Source: Plectonema cf. radiosum LEGE 06105 (GTDB lineage Bacteria; Cyanobacteriota; Cyanobacteriia; Cyanobacteriales; Nostocaceae). From it: a DNA stretch of 64,000 nucleotides. Below the pieces are notes generated by a model. The model was given only the letters and a program-made list of their open reading frames with translations, was not told the origin of the DNA and made no database searches. Of this stretch, positions 1-9,752 are shown in pieces; positions within the stretch are counted from its first letter, which is position 1, and every line of letters begins with the position of its first letter. The translations under genes were made by a program, and so were the position numbers. The stretch is taken from NCBI RefSeq assembly GCF_015207665.1, contig NZ_JADEWL010000002.1:62001-126000 (forward strand), given 5' to 3'.

Positions 1-3000
1 TGCATCGGTATATCAATTATAAATTCAGTTCCCTCTCCCACTGTGGAATTACAAATTAATTGACCTTTGTGTTTATCAACAATAATTTGATAGCTAATTG
101 ATAAACCCAATCCCGTACCACTTCCTACAGGTTTAGTAGTAAAAAACGGGTCAAATATTCTCCGTTTTACTTTTTGTTCAATTCCAGAACCGTTATCTGA
201 AATGCGAATTCTTGCTGTATTGGAATTGAGGATTTCTGTAACAATACGAATTATCAAATTTTCTCTTGTTTGATGGTTTGTTTGTGAATCTTCTAATGCA
301 TCGATGGCATTACTAAGAATATTCATAAACACTTGATTAAGTTGACCTGGATAACAACTAATTTGAGATAGTTGTCCATATTCTTTAATGATTTGGATTT
401 CTGGACGACTATCTTTTGCTTTAAATCGGTGTTGCAAAATCATCAAAGTATTTTCTATTCCTTCATGGATATCCACGGTTTTTATTTCTGCTTCATCTAA
501 GCGAGAGAAATTACGTAAACCTAAAATAATTGTACGAATACGTGAAGTTCCTATTTCTATTGATTTGAGAAGTTTGGGTAAATCTTCGATGATAAAATCT
601 AAATCCATTTCTGAAGATTTTTTGGCAACAATAGAGTTATAATTTGTATTTTCTTGCTGATAAATAGCAATCAAATCGAGTAAATCTTTAACGTATTGAT
701 TAGCATGATTAATATTGCCATGAATAAAATTTACTGGATTATTAATTTCATGGGCAATTCCCGCTACCATTTGCCCTAAGCTTGACATTTTCTCAGTTTG
801 AATCAAATGGGATTGGGTACTTTGTAAGTCTTGTAAAGCTTGTTTCAAAATTTGATTTTTATCACTAATTTCTTGGGTTCTCCGCGCAACTTTTTCCTCT
901 AAGCTTTGATTGTAATGTTCCAAATCTTCTTTGGCTTCTACTAAATTATTATAAAGTATTGCATTTTTAAGGGAAATTGCAGCTTGATTAGTAATTAAAT
1001 TCAGTAACTTTATGCGATTACGAGTAAATACTCCTGCTGTCAACTTATTTTCAAGATAAAGAATTCCAAATAATTTGCCTTGATTAATGATTGGGATACA
1101 CAATATGCTTTTGGGTTTTTCGCTGAGTATATAGCTATCAGCAAGTAAAAAGTTTGGAATTGTAGTATCATCTATTCCTATGGTTTCCTTAGTGCGTTTG
1201 ACGTAATTGATTAAACCTACTGGAACAGTTGTGCTAGATTCTAAGGGAATACATGGTAATTCTGTGAAAATGGAAGAGGTATTAGAATTACAACTAATTG
1301 CAGTAAGTTCTAAGTCTAATTTAGTATTTTTGTTTAATATTAAGGCAGATTTGGAAGCTCCTGCATTCTGGGTAATTACTTCCATTAATGTAGAAAGCAA
1401 ATCTTCTAATTTTATTTGTTCGGAAAGTGCTTGAGAAGCTTTAATGACTGATTCTAAATCTAAATATGCGGAAATAGTACTGTTAGAACCAGAAATACTT
1501 TTACGATTACTAATTTCAGGTAGACGTGTAGCTTTACTTCCAGAAATTTTCTCCTGGGGATGAAAATCTGTTTCTTTGTGTAAAAGAATATGACTAAGTA
1601 ATTGAGGATAGCGTTTTTGTAAATCCTTTACTTTAGCTTTTGCACCCCAACGAATATAACCATGATAAGCGTCATCAAGATAAGCTTTGGCTATTTTTTG
1701 TTTACCCCATTTCAAATAGAATTTAGCAGCAAGTTCGTTAGCTAATGCTTCTTCGTGGGTATATTCGTTTTCTTTAGCTCCACTAATAGCAAGTTCGTAA
1801 CAATCTATTGCTTCAAGGTATTGATCTGTAACTCTATATAATTCGGCTTCTACCAGATAAAATTTATGTAAATAATTCATGGGAGCATAATACGCCCATT
1901 TTTTTAACTTTATCTGATTGGCTTCGACTAGGGTAAGTAAATTTTCTTGTTCTGATTCTCCCTGAGAATATAAGGCTAAAGCTGTTAAAGATTCATAAAA
2001 ATGGAAGTTAGGGATTGAGATAAATCCTGCTCCACCAGCTAAATATAGTTTTGCTTGGGTAGCATTTTCTTGAGCTTGTTCGTATGCTTCAAACCAATAG
2101 CAAAGAATCAGTTTATGTAAATATAAGTAGTGAAGTCCTGATATATCTTTTGCTTCGATCATTGAAGCTATTGATTGGTTTTCATTGTAAGCTTCACCTG
2201 ATAAAATACAAGGATTTTCGTTTTTTGATTGTAAATTGTGAACTGATTGCTGAAATATTTTACAGCAGTTAGATGTAGTCGATTGTTTTAATGTTTCTAA
2301 AGTATTAATATAATTTTGTGTTTGTTGTTCTATTGCCGTAAGTTCTTGACCCATAAAATAGTAATGTTGACAAATCTCTTTTGCAGAATAGCCAACAAAA
2401 TCTAAACTGCCAATTTCTAATGCTGTTTGATAAGCATCGAGTAACAGCGGTAAAGTTTCTTTAATATGTGACTTTCCATGAACAATAAAAGCACCAAGAA
2501 CGTAAAATGTTCTAGTTTTTATATTTTTGTCATCAGATTTTTTTACTAGATTTAAAGCCAATTTACCAAATTTGTCAGCAGTTTCAATATCATCCATAAT
2601 ACTGTTTAATAGGATTGCATAACATCCATAGTAAAATGCCGATAAATAACTACTACCATATTGAACGGATAGATTAATTTGTGACAAAACAATCAGTGAA
2701 AATAATTGCTGATCTGCTATATAGGTAGGTGGAATCATGCTAGAAGCAATACGCATGATTGCCAGTTTATTTGCATCGGTGATTGCAGGTAGATTTGTTA
2801 ATTCTTCAATACTTCTATCTCCAATAATTGCAGCAGTTTTTTTAAGTTCTTTTTGAATATCTTCCTGACTAGGTTGTTCGGGAAAAGTAACTCCAAACTC
2901 TTTTAATATTTCACGGGTTATACTAATTGCTTTTACAAGTTTATTTTGAGATGTATAAACTTGAATTTTAATTTCATAAACTTTTACTTTTTCTAATAGT

Positions 3001-5702
3001 GTTTTAGCTTGTGTCAACACTACTTCTATAAACTCTTCTGAAGCCGGAAAATCACTTATTAGATATGTAACCTCTGCTAGGGCTTCATATAACCCCAAAG
3101 TTAGCTCATATTCCGTTTCCCAACAATTTGAAACAAGTAGTTCTCTCCCAACAGTTAAATACTTTAATGCTTCTTGATAAGCTGTTGATGAGATAGCACT
3201 TCTTCCAGCAATTAAGTTCATTTTTGCTAACTCGTTGCGTTCTTGCTGAACGTCGATTAATTCCAAAGCTTTATTGAACTGATTGACAATTTCAAAAATA
3301 TCTTTTTCCCAAGATGTAGCAGAAGTTTTATTTAATAACAATTCTCCTATTTTTAAATGAATTTGCTGTTTTTCTGATTCGGGAATTAAAGAATAAGCAG
3401 CTTGTTGAACTCGGTCATGTATAAATTTGAATTGACTTGCGTTACAATGACCTAATGATATTTGATTATCGCCATAGGCGCTAGCGCCATCAAAAATTAA
3501 TGCTGTTGTTGGATCATCTTGATTTGATGAATCATTTTTTTTATCAATAGGTAAAATTAATCCTTCTATTACAGAATCCCACAACTCTGTTATCGTATCG
3601 TTTGGATGGGTTTCATTGATTGTGGAAAGAGTTTGTAAGTCAAATTTATTGCCTATGCAGGCAGCAAATTTGAGTATTTTTTGATTATATGTTGGTAGCC
3701 TTTTGATTTGAAGTGCTAGAAATTCCACGACATCATCTGTAAGAGCTAATTTTCTTACATTTGCAACATCGCATTCCCAATGACCAATTTGATAGTTGAA
3801 TTTAATTGCTTTATCTTTGTATAAACTCTTGAGGAATTGGTGAATAAAAAACGGATTTCCTTTAGTTTTAGCAAATATTGCTTGTGTTAATGCAATAACA
3901 CTATCTACTTCACATTTAAGAGTTTCAGCGATTAAAATACCTATATCATTTTGGTCTAAAGGTTCTAAATTTATAGAACTGATTTTTACACTTGTTTTCG
4001 CAATTTCTCCGATTGTAAAATAAAGTGGATGGGTAATGGAAACTTCGTTGTCTCTGTAAGACCCAATTAATAGTAAAGCATTTTGATTTTGATTCTGATT
4101 TGTATTTGTGGATGTAAAGTTAGGTATTTTAATGCCTAAATTATTCCGCTGTGTTTGTAGATTATTGACAATATGATTCTCACTCATTAATAGCTGGATA
4201 AAGCTCAAAGAAACCGCATCTGCCCATTGTAAATCATCTAAAAATATAACTAAAGGATGTTTTCTAATTGCAAAAATTTGAATGAATTTATGAAATAAAA
4301 AATTCAACCTATTTTGAGCCGCAATCCCAGATAATTCTGTGGCTTTAGGCTGCGGTCCAATAATCAATTCTAATGCGGGAATTAAATTAATTATTACTTG
4401 GGCTTGGTCGCCTAAAACAGAGAGAATAGAAGCTTTCCATTGTTTAATTTGGGTATCGTTTTCACTTAATAATTGTTCAATTAAATTCTCTAAAGCTTTA
4501 ACCCATCCTAAAAAGGGAATATTCTGTTGTAATTGATGAAATTTTCCTTGAATAAAGTAACCTTTTTCTCTAATAACAGGTTTGTAAATTTCATTTACCA
4601 CGGCGGTTTTACCCATTCCAGAATCACCTTTTACCAGAACCATCTCTACACCTTTAACTATTTCTGATTTTTCTAGATGATGTTGGTGATGATTAATAAC
4701 TCTATCGAAGGCAGCAAGTAATTCTTGGACTTCTATTTCTCGACCGTAAAGTTTTTCAGGTATTATAAAATGGTTGGAAATATCTTTTGTTGCTAACTCG
4801 AAAGTTTCTATAATTTGGTGATTTTCTTTATTATTTAGTAAATTATTCAAGCATAATTCTAAATCGTGTTTTAATCCCAAGGCACTTTGATAACGGTCTT
4901 CGGCATTTTTTGCCATCAATTTACAAATAATATTAGATATAATCTCAGAAGCTTTCGAGCTAATAATTTTCTCAATTGGTGGATGTTTAGAAATGTGGGA
5001 GTAAATCAAATCTAAGGGATTTTGATGATTGAAAGGTAACTCTCCAGTTAGCAATTCAAAATAAGTTACACCAAGAGAATAATAATCACTACGATAGTCA
5101 ATACCCCGGTTCATTCTGCCAGTTTGTTCCGGGGAGATATAAGCTAACGTCCCTTCTATAATGCCAGGATTGGTAAGAAATTGAATTTCTTTAGATAAAA
5201 CAGAAGCGATACTAAAATCAGTTATTTTTACTTGTTTAGTAATAGGATTAATTAAAATATTGTCCGGTTTAATGTCTTTATGAATTATATGATGATGATG
5301 TAATTGCTCAAGAGCTGATGCTATTTTGATGGCTATATCGAGAAAATAATTGAGAAAATCAGGAGTTTGACGTATTTTTTGGTAATTCCAACTATCCATT
5401 TCATCTGCAAGGGAAATTCCACCAAAGTCTTCCATTACAAAAGCATAGCTTGTGCCATATTTTTCTAAACTGTAAGATTTGATGATACCAGGTACATCTA
5501 AATTTTGAGTGATAAAATACTGATGTCGGAACTGGATGATTTGTTGGGAAGTGGGATGTTCAATTCCCATAAGTTTAATAATCACGGGTTTTTGGTCTTT
5601 TCGTCTAACTCCCCTGTAAACAATAGTTTGGCTGCTTGAATAAATTTGCTCAATGATGCTATAGCCACAAATTGCGGGAAATATATCTGATGATAAAATC
5701 AT
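1..5702 (-). CDS. Hybrid Ser/Thr kinase - AAA ATPase - GAF - histidine kinase (3' end cut by window)
   Basis: Very large signalling protein of a type common in filamentous cyanobacteria. Reading the minus strand from the ATG at 5702 gives about 1900 residues without a stop. Domains in order: Ser/Thr kinase (~1-280) with lysine motif VIIK, catalytic loop HKDIKPDN (~140), DFS in place of DFG (~160) and SPEQ; AAA/STAND ATPase with P-loop GDSGMGKT (~362) and FLDDLQWAD; a long helical TPR-like region (~750-1380); GAF domain (~1415-1580); coiled coil; histidine kinase H-box AGIAHEINNP with His near 1651; then the HATPase with GSGTGLGLS. The window ends just after the G2 box, so only a few residues are missing. 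No receiver domain is seen; a separate response regulator lies upstream on the same strand and may be the partner. The histidine phospho-acceptor is present, so both kinase activities look possible. Confidence 0.93.
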   Translation of the reverse strand, partial: MILSSDIFPAICGYSIIEQIYSSSQTIVYRGVRRKDQKPVIIKLMGIEHPTSQQIIQFRHQYFITQNLDVPGIIKSYSLEKYGTSYAFVMEDFGGISLADEMDSWNYQKIRQTPDFLNYFLDIAIKIASALEQLHHHHIIHKDIKPDNILINPITKQVKITDFSIASVLSKEIQFLTNPGIIEGTLAYISPEQTGRMNRGIDYRSDYYSLGVTYFELLTGELPFNHQNPLDLIYSHISKHPPIEKIISSKASEIISNIICKLMAKNAEDRYQSALGLKHDLELCLNNLLNNKENHQIIETFELATKDISNHFIIPEKLYGREIEVQELLAAFDRVINHHQHHLEKSEIVKGVEMVLVKGDSGMGKTAVVNEIYKPVIREKGYFIQGKFHQLQQNIPFLGWVKALENLIEQLLSENDTQIKQWKASILSVLGDQAQVIINLIPALELIIGPQPKATELSGIAAQNRLNFLFHKFIQIFAIRKHPLVIFLDDLQWADAVSLSFIQLLMSENHIVNNLQTQRNNLGIKIPNFTSTNTNQNQNQNALLLIGSYRDNEVSITHPLYFTIGEIAKTSVKISSINLEPLDQNDIGILIAETLKCEVDSVIALTQAIFAKTKGNPFFIHQFLKSLYKDKAIKFNYQIGHWECDVANVRKLALTDDVVEFLALQIKRLPTYNQKILKFAACIGNKFDLQTLSTINETHPNDTITELWDSVIEGLILPIDKKNDSSNQDDPTTALIFDGASAYGDNQISLGHCNASQFKFIHDRVQQAAYSLIPESEKQQIHLKIGELLLNKTSATSWEKDIFEIVNQFNKALELIDVQQERNELAKMNLIAGRSAISSTAYQEALKYLTVGRELLVSNCWETEYELTLGLYEALAEVTYLISDFPASEEFIEVVLTQAKTLLEKVKVYEIKIQVYTSQNKLVKAISITREILKEFGVTFPEQPSQEDIQKELKKTAAIIGDRSIEELTNLPAITDANKLAIMRIASSMIPPTYIADQQLFSLIVLSQINLSVQYGSSYLSAFYYGCYAILLNSIMDDIETADKFGKLALNLVKKSDDKNIKTRTFYVLGAFIVHGKSHIKETLPLLLDAYQTALEIGSLDFVGYSAKEICQHYYFMGQELTAIEQQTQNYINTLETLKQSTTSNCCKIFQQSVHNLQSKNENPCILSGEAYNENQSIASMIEAKDISGLHYLYLHKLILCYWFEAYEQAQENATQAKLYLAGGAGFISIPNFHFYESLTALALYSQGESEQENLLTLVEANQIKLKKWAYYAPMNYLHKFYLVEAELYRVTDQYLEAIDCYELAISGAKENEYTHEEALANELAAKFYLKWGKQKIAKAYLDDAYHGYIRWGAKAKVKDLQKRYPQLLSHILLHKETDFHPQEKISGSKATRLPEISNRKSISGSNSTISAYLDLESVIKASQALSEQIKLEDLLSTLMEVITQNAGASKSALILNKNTKLDLELTAISCNSNTSSIFTELPCIPLESSTTVPVGLINYVKRTKETIGIDDTTIPNFLLADSYILSEKPKSILCIPIINQGKLFGILYLENKLTAGVFTRNRIKLLNLITNQAAISLKNAILYNNLVEAKEDLEHYNQSLEEKVARRTQEISDKNQILKQALQDLQSTQSHLIQTEKMSSLGQMVAGIAHEINNPVNFIHGNINHANQYVKDLLDLIAIYQQENTNYNSIVAKKSSEMDLDFIIEDLPKLLKSIEIGTSRIRTIILGLRNFSRLDEAEIKTVDIHEGIENTLMILQHRFKAKDSRPEIQIIKEYGQLSQISCYPGQLNQVFMNILSNAIDALEDSQTNHQTRENLIIRIVTEILNSNTARIRISDNGSGIEQKVKRRIFDPFFTTKPVGSGTGLGLSISYQIIVDKHKGQLICNSTVGEGTEFIIDIPM

Positions 5703-5855
5703 TTTTTCTCGTTTTTTTGATTTAAAGTACATTCTTAGTTCTATTGTTCCCGTCAAGTTAGTTGCATCATCATCACTTAATAGAAAAAAACATTAAAATA
5801 TCTTATTTGGATAACAAAAATATTTATTAAGTATTATTACTTATTATTTTTTTGC

Positions 5856-5883
5856 AAAATAAAAAAGCCCGTTTAACCAGGCT
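5856..5883 (-). terminator. Rho-independent terminator after the response regulator
   Basis: Read on the minus strand, an AGCC/GGCT stem around a GTTAAAC loop is followed directly by a run of T (GGGCTTTTTTATTTT). It sits 36 bp after the response regulator stop and before the kinase start, suggesting the two are separate transcripts. Confidence 0.65.
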
Positions 5884-5918
5884 AAGAATTGAACATAGAT
5901 TTTAGGTTTAAACTTTTG

Positions 5919-6509
5919 TTATTTCATTTTTTGTTTGATATAAGCGACTACTTGGGTTAACTGTTTTTTCAAACCGTCTATTTCTGCTTGCATTTTTGCC
6001 ATTTGTTCGTTGAGTGTATGTATTTCAGCGTCGGAATTAGAATATTCAGCAGATGTCGTTCCATTAGTTCCATTAGTTCCATTCGATACATTCGTATTTG
6101 CAGCAGCAGCAGCGACGGGTAGCATTCGAGGTTGCTTCGCTTTGGCCATTGCTGCTTTAATTGAGCTAATTAGCTGTTTTTGGTCAAAAGGCTTGTTGAG
6201 AAATTCAAAATGTTCAAACGGTTCAGAAATTTTTTCTGTAACTTCCTCCTTACGTCCTGACATTACAACTAAAGGGGTTTTTCTTAAATCTGGTTGTGAC
6301 TGAATTTCTTGGTAAACTTCCCATCCGCTCATTTTTGGTAATAGGAAATCCAGCATAATCAAACTAAATTTTTCCTTACGGATTAATTTAAGTCCCTCTA
6401 AACCGTCTTTTGCTTCTAGTACCTGAAAGTTCCCTGGAGGTAGCATTTCTCGTACTTTTACCCTGACTACTGTAGTGTCATCAATAACTAAAATTTTATT
6501 ATTTGCCAC
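5919..6509 (-). CDS. CheY-type response regulator with C-terminal coiled coil
   Basis: Receiver domain protein of 196 residues. Acidic pocket DD at residues 10-11, phospho-acceptor Asp in MLDFLLP at 54, Ser in VVMSG at 84 and Lys in NKPF at 106 are all present. After the receiver come an alanine-rich linker, a short NGT tandem repeat (a 9-bp tandem repeat near 6058-6085) and a C-terminal coiled coil, with no recognisable DNA-binding domain. I choose the GTG at 6509 (MANNKILVIDD) preceded by GAGCG; a longer frame to 6566 adds an unlikely basic leader. It lies upstream of the hybrid kinase on the same strand and is a candidate partner; that pairing is inference from position. Confidence 0.88.
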   Translation of the reverse strand: MANNKILVIDDTTVVRVKVREMLPPGNFQVLEAKDGLEGLKLIRKEKFSLIMLDFLLPKMSGWEVYQEIQSQPDLRKTPLVVMSGRKEEVTEKISEPFEHFEFLNKPFDQKQLISSIKAAMAKAKQPRMLPVAAAAANTNVSNGTNGTNGTTSAEYSNSDAEIHTLNEQMAKMQAEIDGLKKQLTQVVAYIKQKMK

Positions 6510-6768
6510 AATGATTCGCTCTAAAAGATAATTTAGGTTTAAATAGCGTTTTCGCCGAGAACACATACTAGAGTTCTCCCACTATATCCAAAATATATAT
6601 TGATTGGGGGAGAGTATTTCCCGCGAAAATAGCAATTATATAGGTGTTATATAAAACATGACAATCTGGTTATTACTGGTTTAATTTATAGATTTCTTCA
6701 AAGTCTATTTTTGATTGTTGATCGGGGTATAATGCTGTAAGCTAATTGCGTGACAAAGCTACTCATTC

Positions 6769-6930
6769 TTACTGATTTGGGTAATTTTTTCGCGCCATAC
6801 GTTCTATTACATCACTCAAACTTCCAGCTTGCAATTCTATTTGTTTGTGTTCAAGCCATTCAATTGCTGTTTGAGTCAAAGTCATTGTAAACCTGCGCTT
6901 AGTTTCGGAATAAATCTTTTTTCTAGCCAT
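6769..6930 (-). CDS. Small RHH-like protein divergent from tnpB (53 aa)
   Basis: A 53-residue frame beginning MARKKIYSETKRRFTMTLTQ and ending in KNYPNQ. The basic start, a short hydrophobic-alternating strand (RRFTMTLT) and two following helices (TAIEWLEHKQIEL, SLSDVIERMARK) have the look of a ribbon-helix-helix (CopG/Arc-type) protein. It starts 61 bp from tnpB in the opposite direction, so the two share a promoter region. It could repress tnpB or belong to the element; no function has been shown from sequence. Codon use and the clean start support a real gene. Confidence 0.55.
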   Translation of the reverse strand: MARKKIYSETKRRFTMTLTQTAIEWLEHKQIELQAGSLSDVIERMARKNYPNQ

Positions 6931-6991
6931 GTTGCTTTGGTGAAGCTGTCATATATAATATGAGTGTAACAACATTTGAAGGTCGAGTCAA

Positions 6992-8215
6992 ATGCAATTA
7001 GTCGAAAAGCATATTATCCGACGACAGCACAGATTTTGGTCATATTGCGATTACTTAGCTTTACAATCAAAGCATCTTTACAATGCAGCTAACTATGTAC
7101 AACGTCAATATTTTTTTAAAACTAAAAAGTATTACAACTCAATCGATATCTACCATGAAACAAAAACCTTAGAAGCTTACCGATACTTACCAACTAAGGT
7201 GAGTAAGCAGATTGTACGTAGAATTTCTGAAGCCTGGAAAGGTTGGTTAGCTGCGTTAAAAGATTGGTTTAAAAATCCTGAGAAATATCTTGGTAAACCT
7301 AAAATGCCTGGGTATAAACATAAAGAACATGGCAGAAATATTGTTATTTATCCAATAGATGCCTTATCAAAATCTGCTCTAACCAAAGGAGTTATTAAGC
7401 TTTCTCAAGCTAAAATTGAAATTCCCACTAAAGCAAAAAATATAAATCAAGTCAGAATTGTTCCTAAACTTAATCACTATGTTATTGAAGTTGTCTATAC
7501 AGTTGATCAGACTGTTAAATCAACAGGTAAATATGCCGCAGGTATAGATTTAGGGCTTAATAATTTAATGGCTATAACATCCAATCATCCAGCTATAAAG
7601 CCTTTGTTGATTAATGGTAGACCGTTGAAAAGTATTAACCAATTCTTCAATAAAAGAGTAGCTGCATCCCAATCAATTGAAGCTTGGAAACAGATTAAAG
7701 AACTCAACACTAAGCGTGATAGAAGAATTGATAATTACCTCCATACTGTTAGTCGTAGAGTAATTATTTGGTGTCAATCAAACAGCGTTGGTCAAATAAT
7801 TATAGGCAACAACCAGGGGTGGAAGCAAGACATCAATATTGGTAAGAAGAATAATCAAGCTTTTACCAAAATTCCTCATACAAAACTGATTAATTTGCTA
7901 ACGTACAAAGCGCAACTAGCTGGCATTGAAGTCGTTTTAACAGAAGAGAGTTATACCAGTAAAGCTAGTGCTTTGGACAACGATACGTTACCTAGCTACA
8001 AAGCAAAATCTGATATTAAACCTGTGTTTAGTGGCAAACGTGTAAAGCGTGGTTTATATAAGACATCCACAGGTAAAACAATCAATGCTGACACCAATGG
8101 AAGTCTAAATATAGCAAGAAAAGTAATCCCAAACTTTATGAATGGGATAGAGGCACTGCCGTTTGTGCCTGTAGTTTTGGGACTTTGGACTAAAACTACA
8201 AACGTAAATGTCTAG
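6992..8215 (+). CDS. tnpB: TnpB-type RuvC nuclease of an IS200/IS605-family element (no tnpA)
   Basis: RNA-guided nuclease family protein of 407 residues. The N-terminal half is helical and basic. RuvC-I Asp is in AGIDLGLNNL (D186) and RuvC-III Asp is in NADTNG (D367). Where RuvC-II usually has Glu (IxxED) this protein reads IIIGNNQGWK with Gly at 272; a candidate replacement is EE at 318-319 in TEESYTSKAS. No CxxC zinc finger is present: the segment after ESYTSK has no cysteine pairs, which I recall as usual for one cyanobacterial TnpB subgroup. No tnpA transposase lies nearby, so the element would need one in trans. The stop codon falls inside an inverted repeat at the 3' end, where the guide RNA of such elements normally lies. 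Confidence 0.85.
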   Translation: MQLVEKHIIRRQHRFWSYCDYLALQSKHLYNAANYVQRQYFFKTKKYYNSIDIYHETKTLEAYRYLPTKVSKQIVRRISEAWKGWLAALKDWFKNPEKYLGKPKMPGYKHKEHGRNIVIYPIDALSKSALTKGVIKLSQAKIEIPTKAKNINQVRIVPKLNHYVIEVVYTVDQTVKSTGKYAAGIDLGLNNLMAITSNHPAIKPLLINGRPLKSINQFFNKRVAASQSIEAWKQIKELNTKRDRRIDNYLHTVSRRVIIWCQSNSVGQIIIGNNQGWKQDINIGKKNNQAFTKIPHTKLINLLTYKAQLAGIEVVLTEESYTSKASALDNDTLPSYKAKSDIKPVFSGKRVKRGLYKTSTGKTINADTNGSLNIARKVIPNFMNGIEALPFVPVVLGLWTKTTNVNV

Positions 8216-8253
8216 CTTTGTCTATATATGTATAGCTAGGCATAGACATTTAC
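8204..8253 (+). repeat. Inverted repeat at the tnpB 3' end (element right end / guide-RNA region)
   Basis: An 11-bp perfect inverted repeat (GTAAATGTCTA at 8204-8214, TAGACATTTAC at 8243-8253) encloses a second small stem, CTAGC at 8212-8216 with GCTAG at 8235-8239. It overlaps the tnpB stop codon. In IS200/IS605 elements the right end is a subterminal hairpin and the guide (omega/re) RNA overlaps the 3' end of tnpB, so this is the likely right end. The exact cleavage site was not determined. Confidence 0.55.
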
Positions 8254-8453
8254 GAACGGTTTGGGAATCAATGAAGTATGAATTTTAAATGTAGAGACGT
8301 GTTAGATCGCGTCTCCCAAGGTTTTCAAAATCACGCAAAATCATTTTCATACATTTTTTCAGCAAGGATGGGCAGGGATGCCCATCTTACAAGAGCTTCA
8401 TAATATAATGCTGTAACTGTTAACCGTTAACTGATAATTCCCATTATTTAAAG
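8216..8453. other. Intergenic region between tnpB and lipA with small inverted repeats
   Basis: Holds the outer half of the tnpB inverted repeat, a GAGACG/CGTCTC inverted repeat near 8292-8313 and a GATGGGC/GCCCATC hairpin near 8366-8385 that could terminate transcription. No further coding signal is seen. Confidence 0.4.
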
Positions 8454-9338
8454 ATGTTGTCTATGACTTCTTCAAAAGCTTCTCTTAGATCGGAAATTAC
8501 GGCAATGCCAACTTGGTTACGTCGCCCTATTGGTAAAGCCAGCGAAATCTCCACGGTTCAGCAGATTGTTAAACAGCGGCAAATTCACACAATTTGTGAA
8601 GAAGGACGTTGCCCGAATCGGGGAGAGTGTTATTCACAAAAAACTGCCAGCTTCCTGTTAATGGGTCCCACTTGCACCAGGTCATGTGCGTTTTGTCAAG
8701 TAGATAAAGGTCATGCACCAATGGCTTTAGATGCGGAAGAACCATTAAAAGTAGCGAAAGCGGTACAGCTTTTAGGATTACGCTATGTAGTCTTAACTTC
8801 TGTCGCTCGCGATGATTTATCTGACGGAGGTGCGAGTTGGTTTGTCAAAACAATAGAAAATATTCGTCAACTCAATGGTGAAACTCAAATTGAGGTACTC
8901 ACACCAGATTTTTACGGACAAACGCAGCCGATTAAAGTAATTGTCGATGCAAAACCAGCCTGCTACAACCATAATATCGAGACAGTGCGACGCTTACAAA
9001 GTCCCGTGCGCCGAGGAGCAAAGTACGATCGCTCTTTACGAGTATTGCAAATAGTTAAACAAATTGACTCTACCATACCGACTAAATCGGGCTTGATGTT
9101 GGGACACGGTGAAACAGTCGAAGAACTCATCGAGACGATGAAAGATTTGCGTAATGTAAAGTGCGATCGCCTGACAATCGGTCAATATATGCGACCATCC
9201 TTAGACCATTTACCCGTGCAAAAATATTGGACACCACAAGAGTTTGAGGAATTGGCTACAATAGCACGTCAGTTAGGATTTTCTCATGTCCGCTCCGGTC
9301 CTTTAGTTCGTAGTTCGTACCATGCGGCTGTCGAATAG
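8454..9338 (+). CDS. lipA: Lipoyl synthase (radical SAM)
   Basis: Inserts two sulfurs into protein-bound octanoyl chains to make lipoate for 2-oxoacid dehydrogenases and the glycine cleavage system. The auxiliary cluster motif C-x4-C-x5-C ([13 protein letters not shown]48/C53/C59) and the radical-SAM motif CTRSCAFC (C74/C78/C81) are intact, and the C-terminal RSSYHA carries the conserved serine ligand. Length of 294 residues is normal. Start uncertain: ATG at 8454 or at 8463; neither has a strong ribosome binding site. The gene stands alone, without lipB. Confidence 0.95.
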   Translation: MLSMTSSKASLRSEITAMPTWLRRPIGKASEISTVQQIVKQRQIHTICEEGRCPNRGECYSQKTASFLLMGPTCTRSCAFCQVDKGHAPMALDAEEPLKVAKAVQLLGLRYVVLTSVARDDLSDGGASWFVKTIENIRQLNGETQIEVLTPDFYGQTQPIKVIVDAKPACYNHNIETVRRLQSPVRRGAKYDRSLRVLQIVKQIDSTIPTKSGLMLGHGETVEELIETMKDLRNVKCDRLTIGQYMRPSLDHLPVQKYWTPQEFEELATIARQLGFSHVRSGPLVRSSYHAAVE

Positions 9339-9483
9339 TCAACTATCTATAGTATTTATCTTGACAAAAAATTAGAGTATTGGCGAGTTTTAAGCATTTT
9401 ATGAAAATCTTTCTAACGAATTTGGCGAAAAACGACATCTTTTTGGTATTTGTTGAGAAGTCCTTAAATTTAGGAGAACGATT

Positions 9484-9618
9484 ATGGCTAAAGTTGGTGT
9501 AGATGTTGCTCAAACGGATGCTAAAGCACCTTTCCCTTTCCGCACGTTAGTTAGCGCTATTCTGCTGGCTGGAAACATTTTAGTAGCGGCAATTTACTTT
9601 CACGTTATTAATCCGTAA
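9484..9618 (+). CDS. psaX: Photosystem I subunit PsaX-like protein (44 aa)
   Basis: A 44-residue single-span protein beginning MAKVGVDVAQTDAK with core PFPFRT, then a hydrophobic helix containing NILVAAIYF. The FRT motif followed by one membrane helix with NxLVAAxYF is what I remember of PsaX, a peripheral one-helix subunit of cyanobacterial photosystem I that helps bind chlorophyll. A good ribosome binding site (AGGAG, 9472 region) lies before the ATG. Too short for most gene finders. The remaining doubt is whether it is PsaX proper or a related one-helix protein. Confidence 0.75.
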   Translation: MAKVGVDVAQTDAKAPFPFRTLVSAILLAGNILVAAIYFHVINP

Positions 9619-9682
9619 TTCACGAAAACTGCAATTGCTTGATATTTAGACTCGATTTGAGATCAAATGGGAGTAGTTGTTT

Positions 9683-9730
9683 GTAGTAAGAACTTTAGTC
9701 TTTAAATTAGGGGCTAGAGCGACTTACTAC
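9683..9730. repeat. Inverted repeat GTAGTAAG...CTTACTAC
   Basis: Eight-base arms GTAGTAAG (9683-9690) and CTTACTAC (9723-9730) enclose a spacer with the partial palindrome ACTTTAGTCTTTAAA. It lies 65 bp after psaX and is typical of dispersed cyanobacterial intergenic palindromes. Confidence 0.5.
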
Positions 9731-9752
9731 GAACTTTGAGTAATTTTCATTC

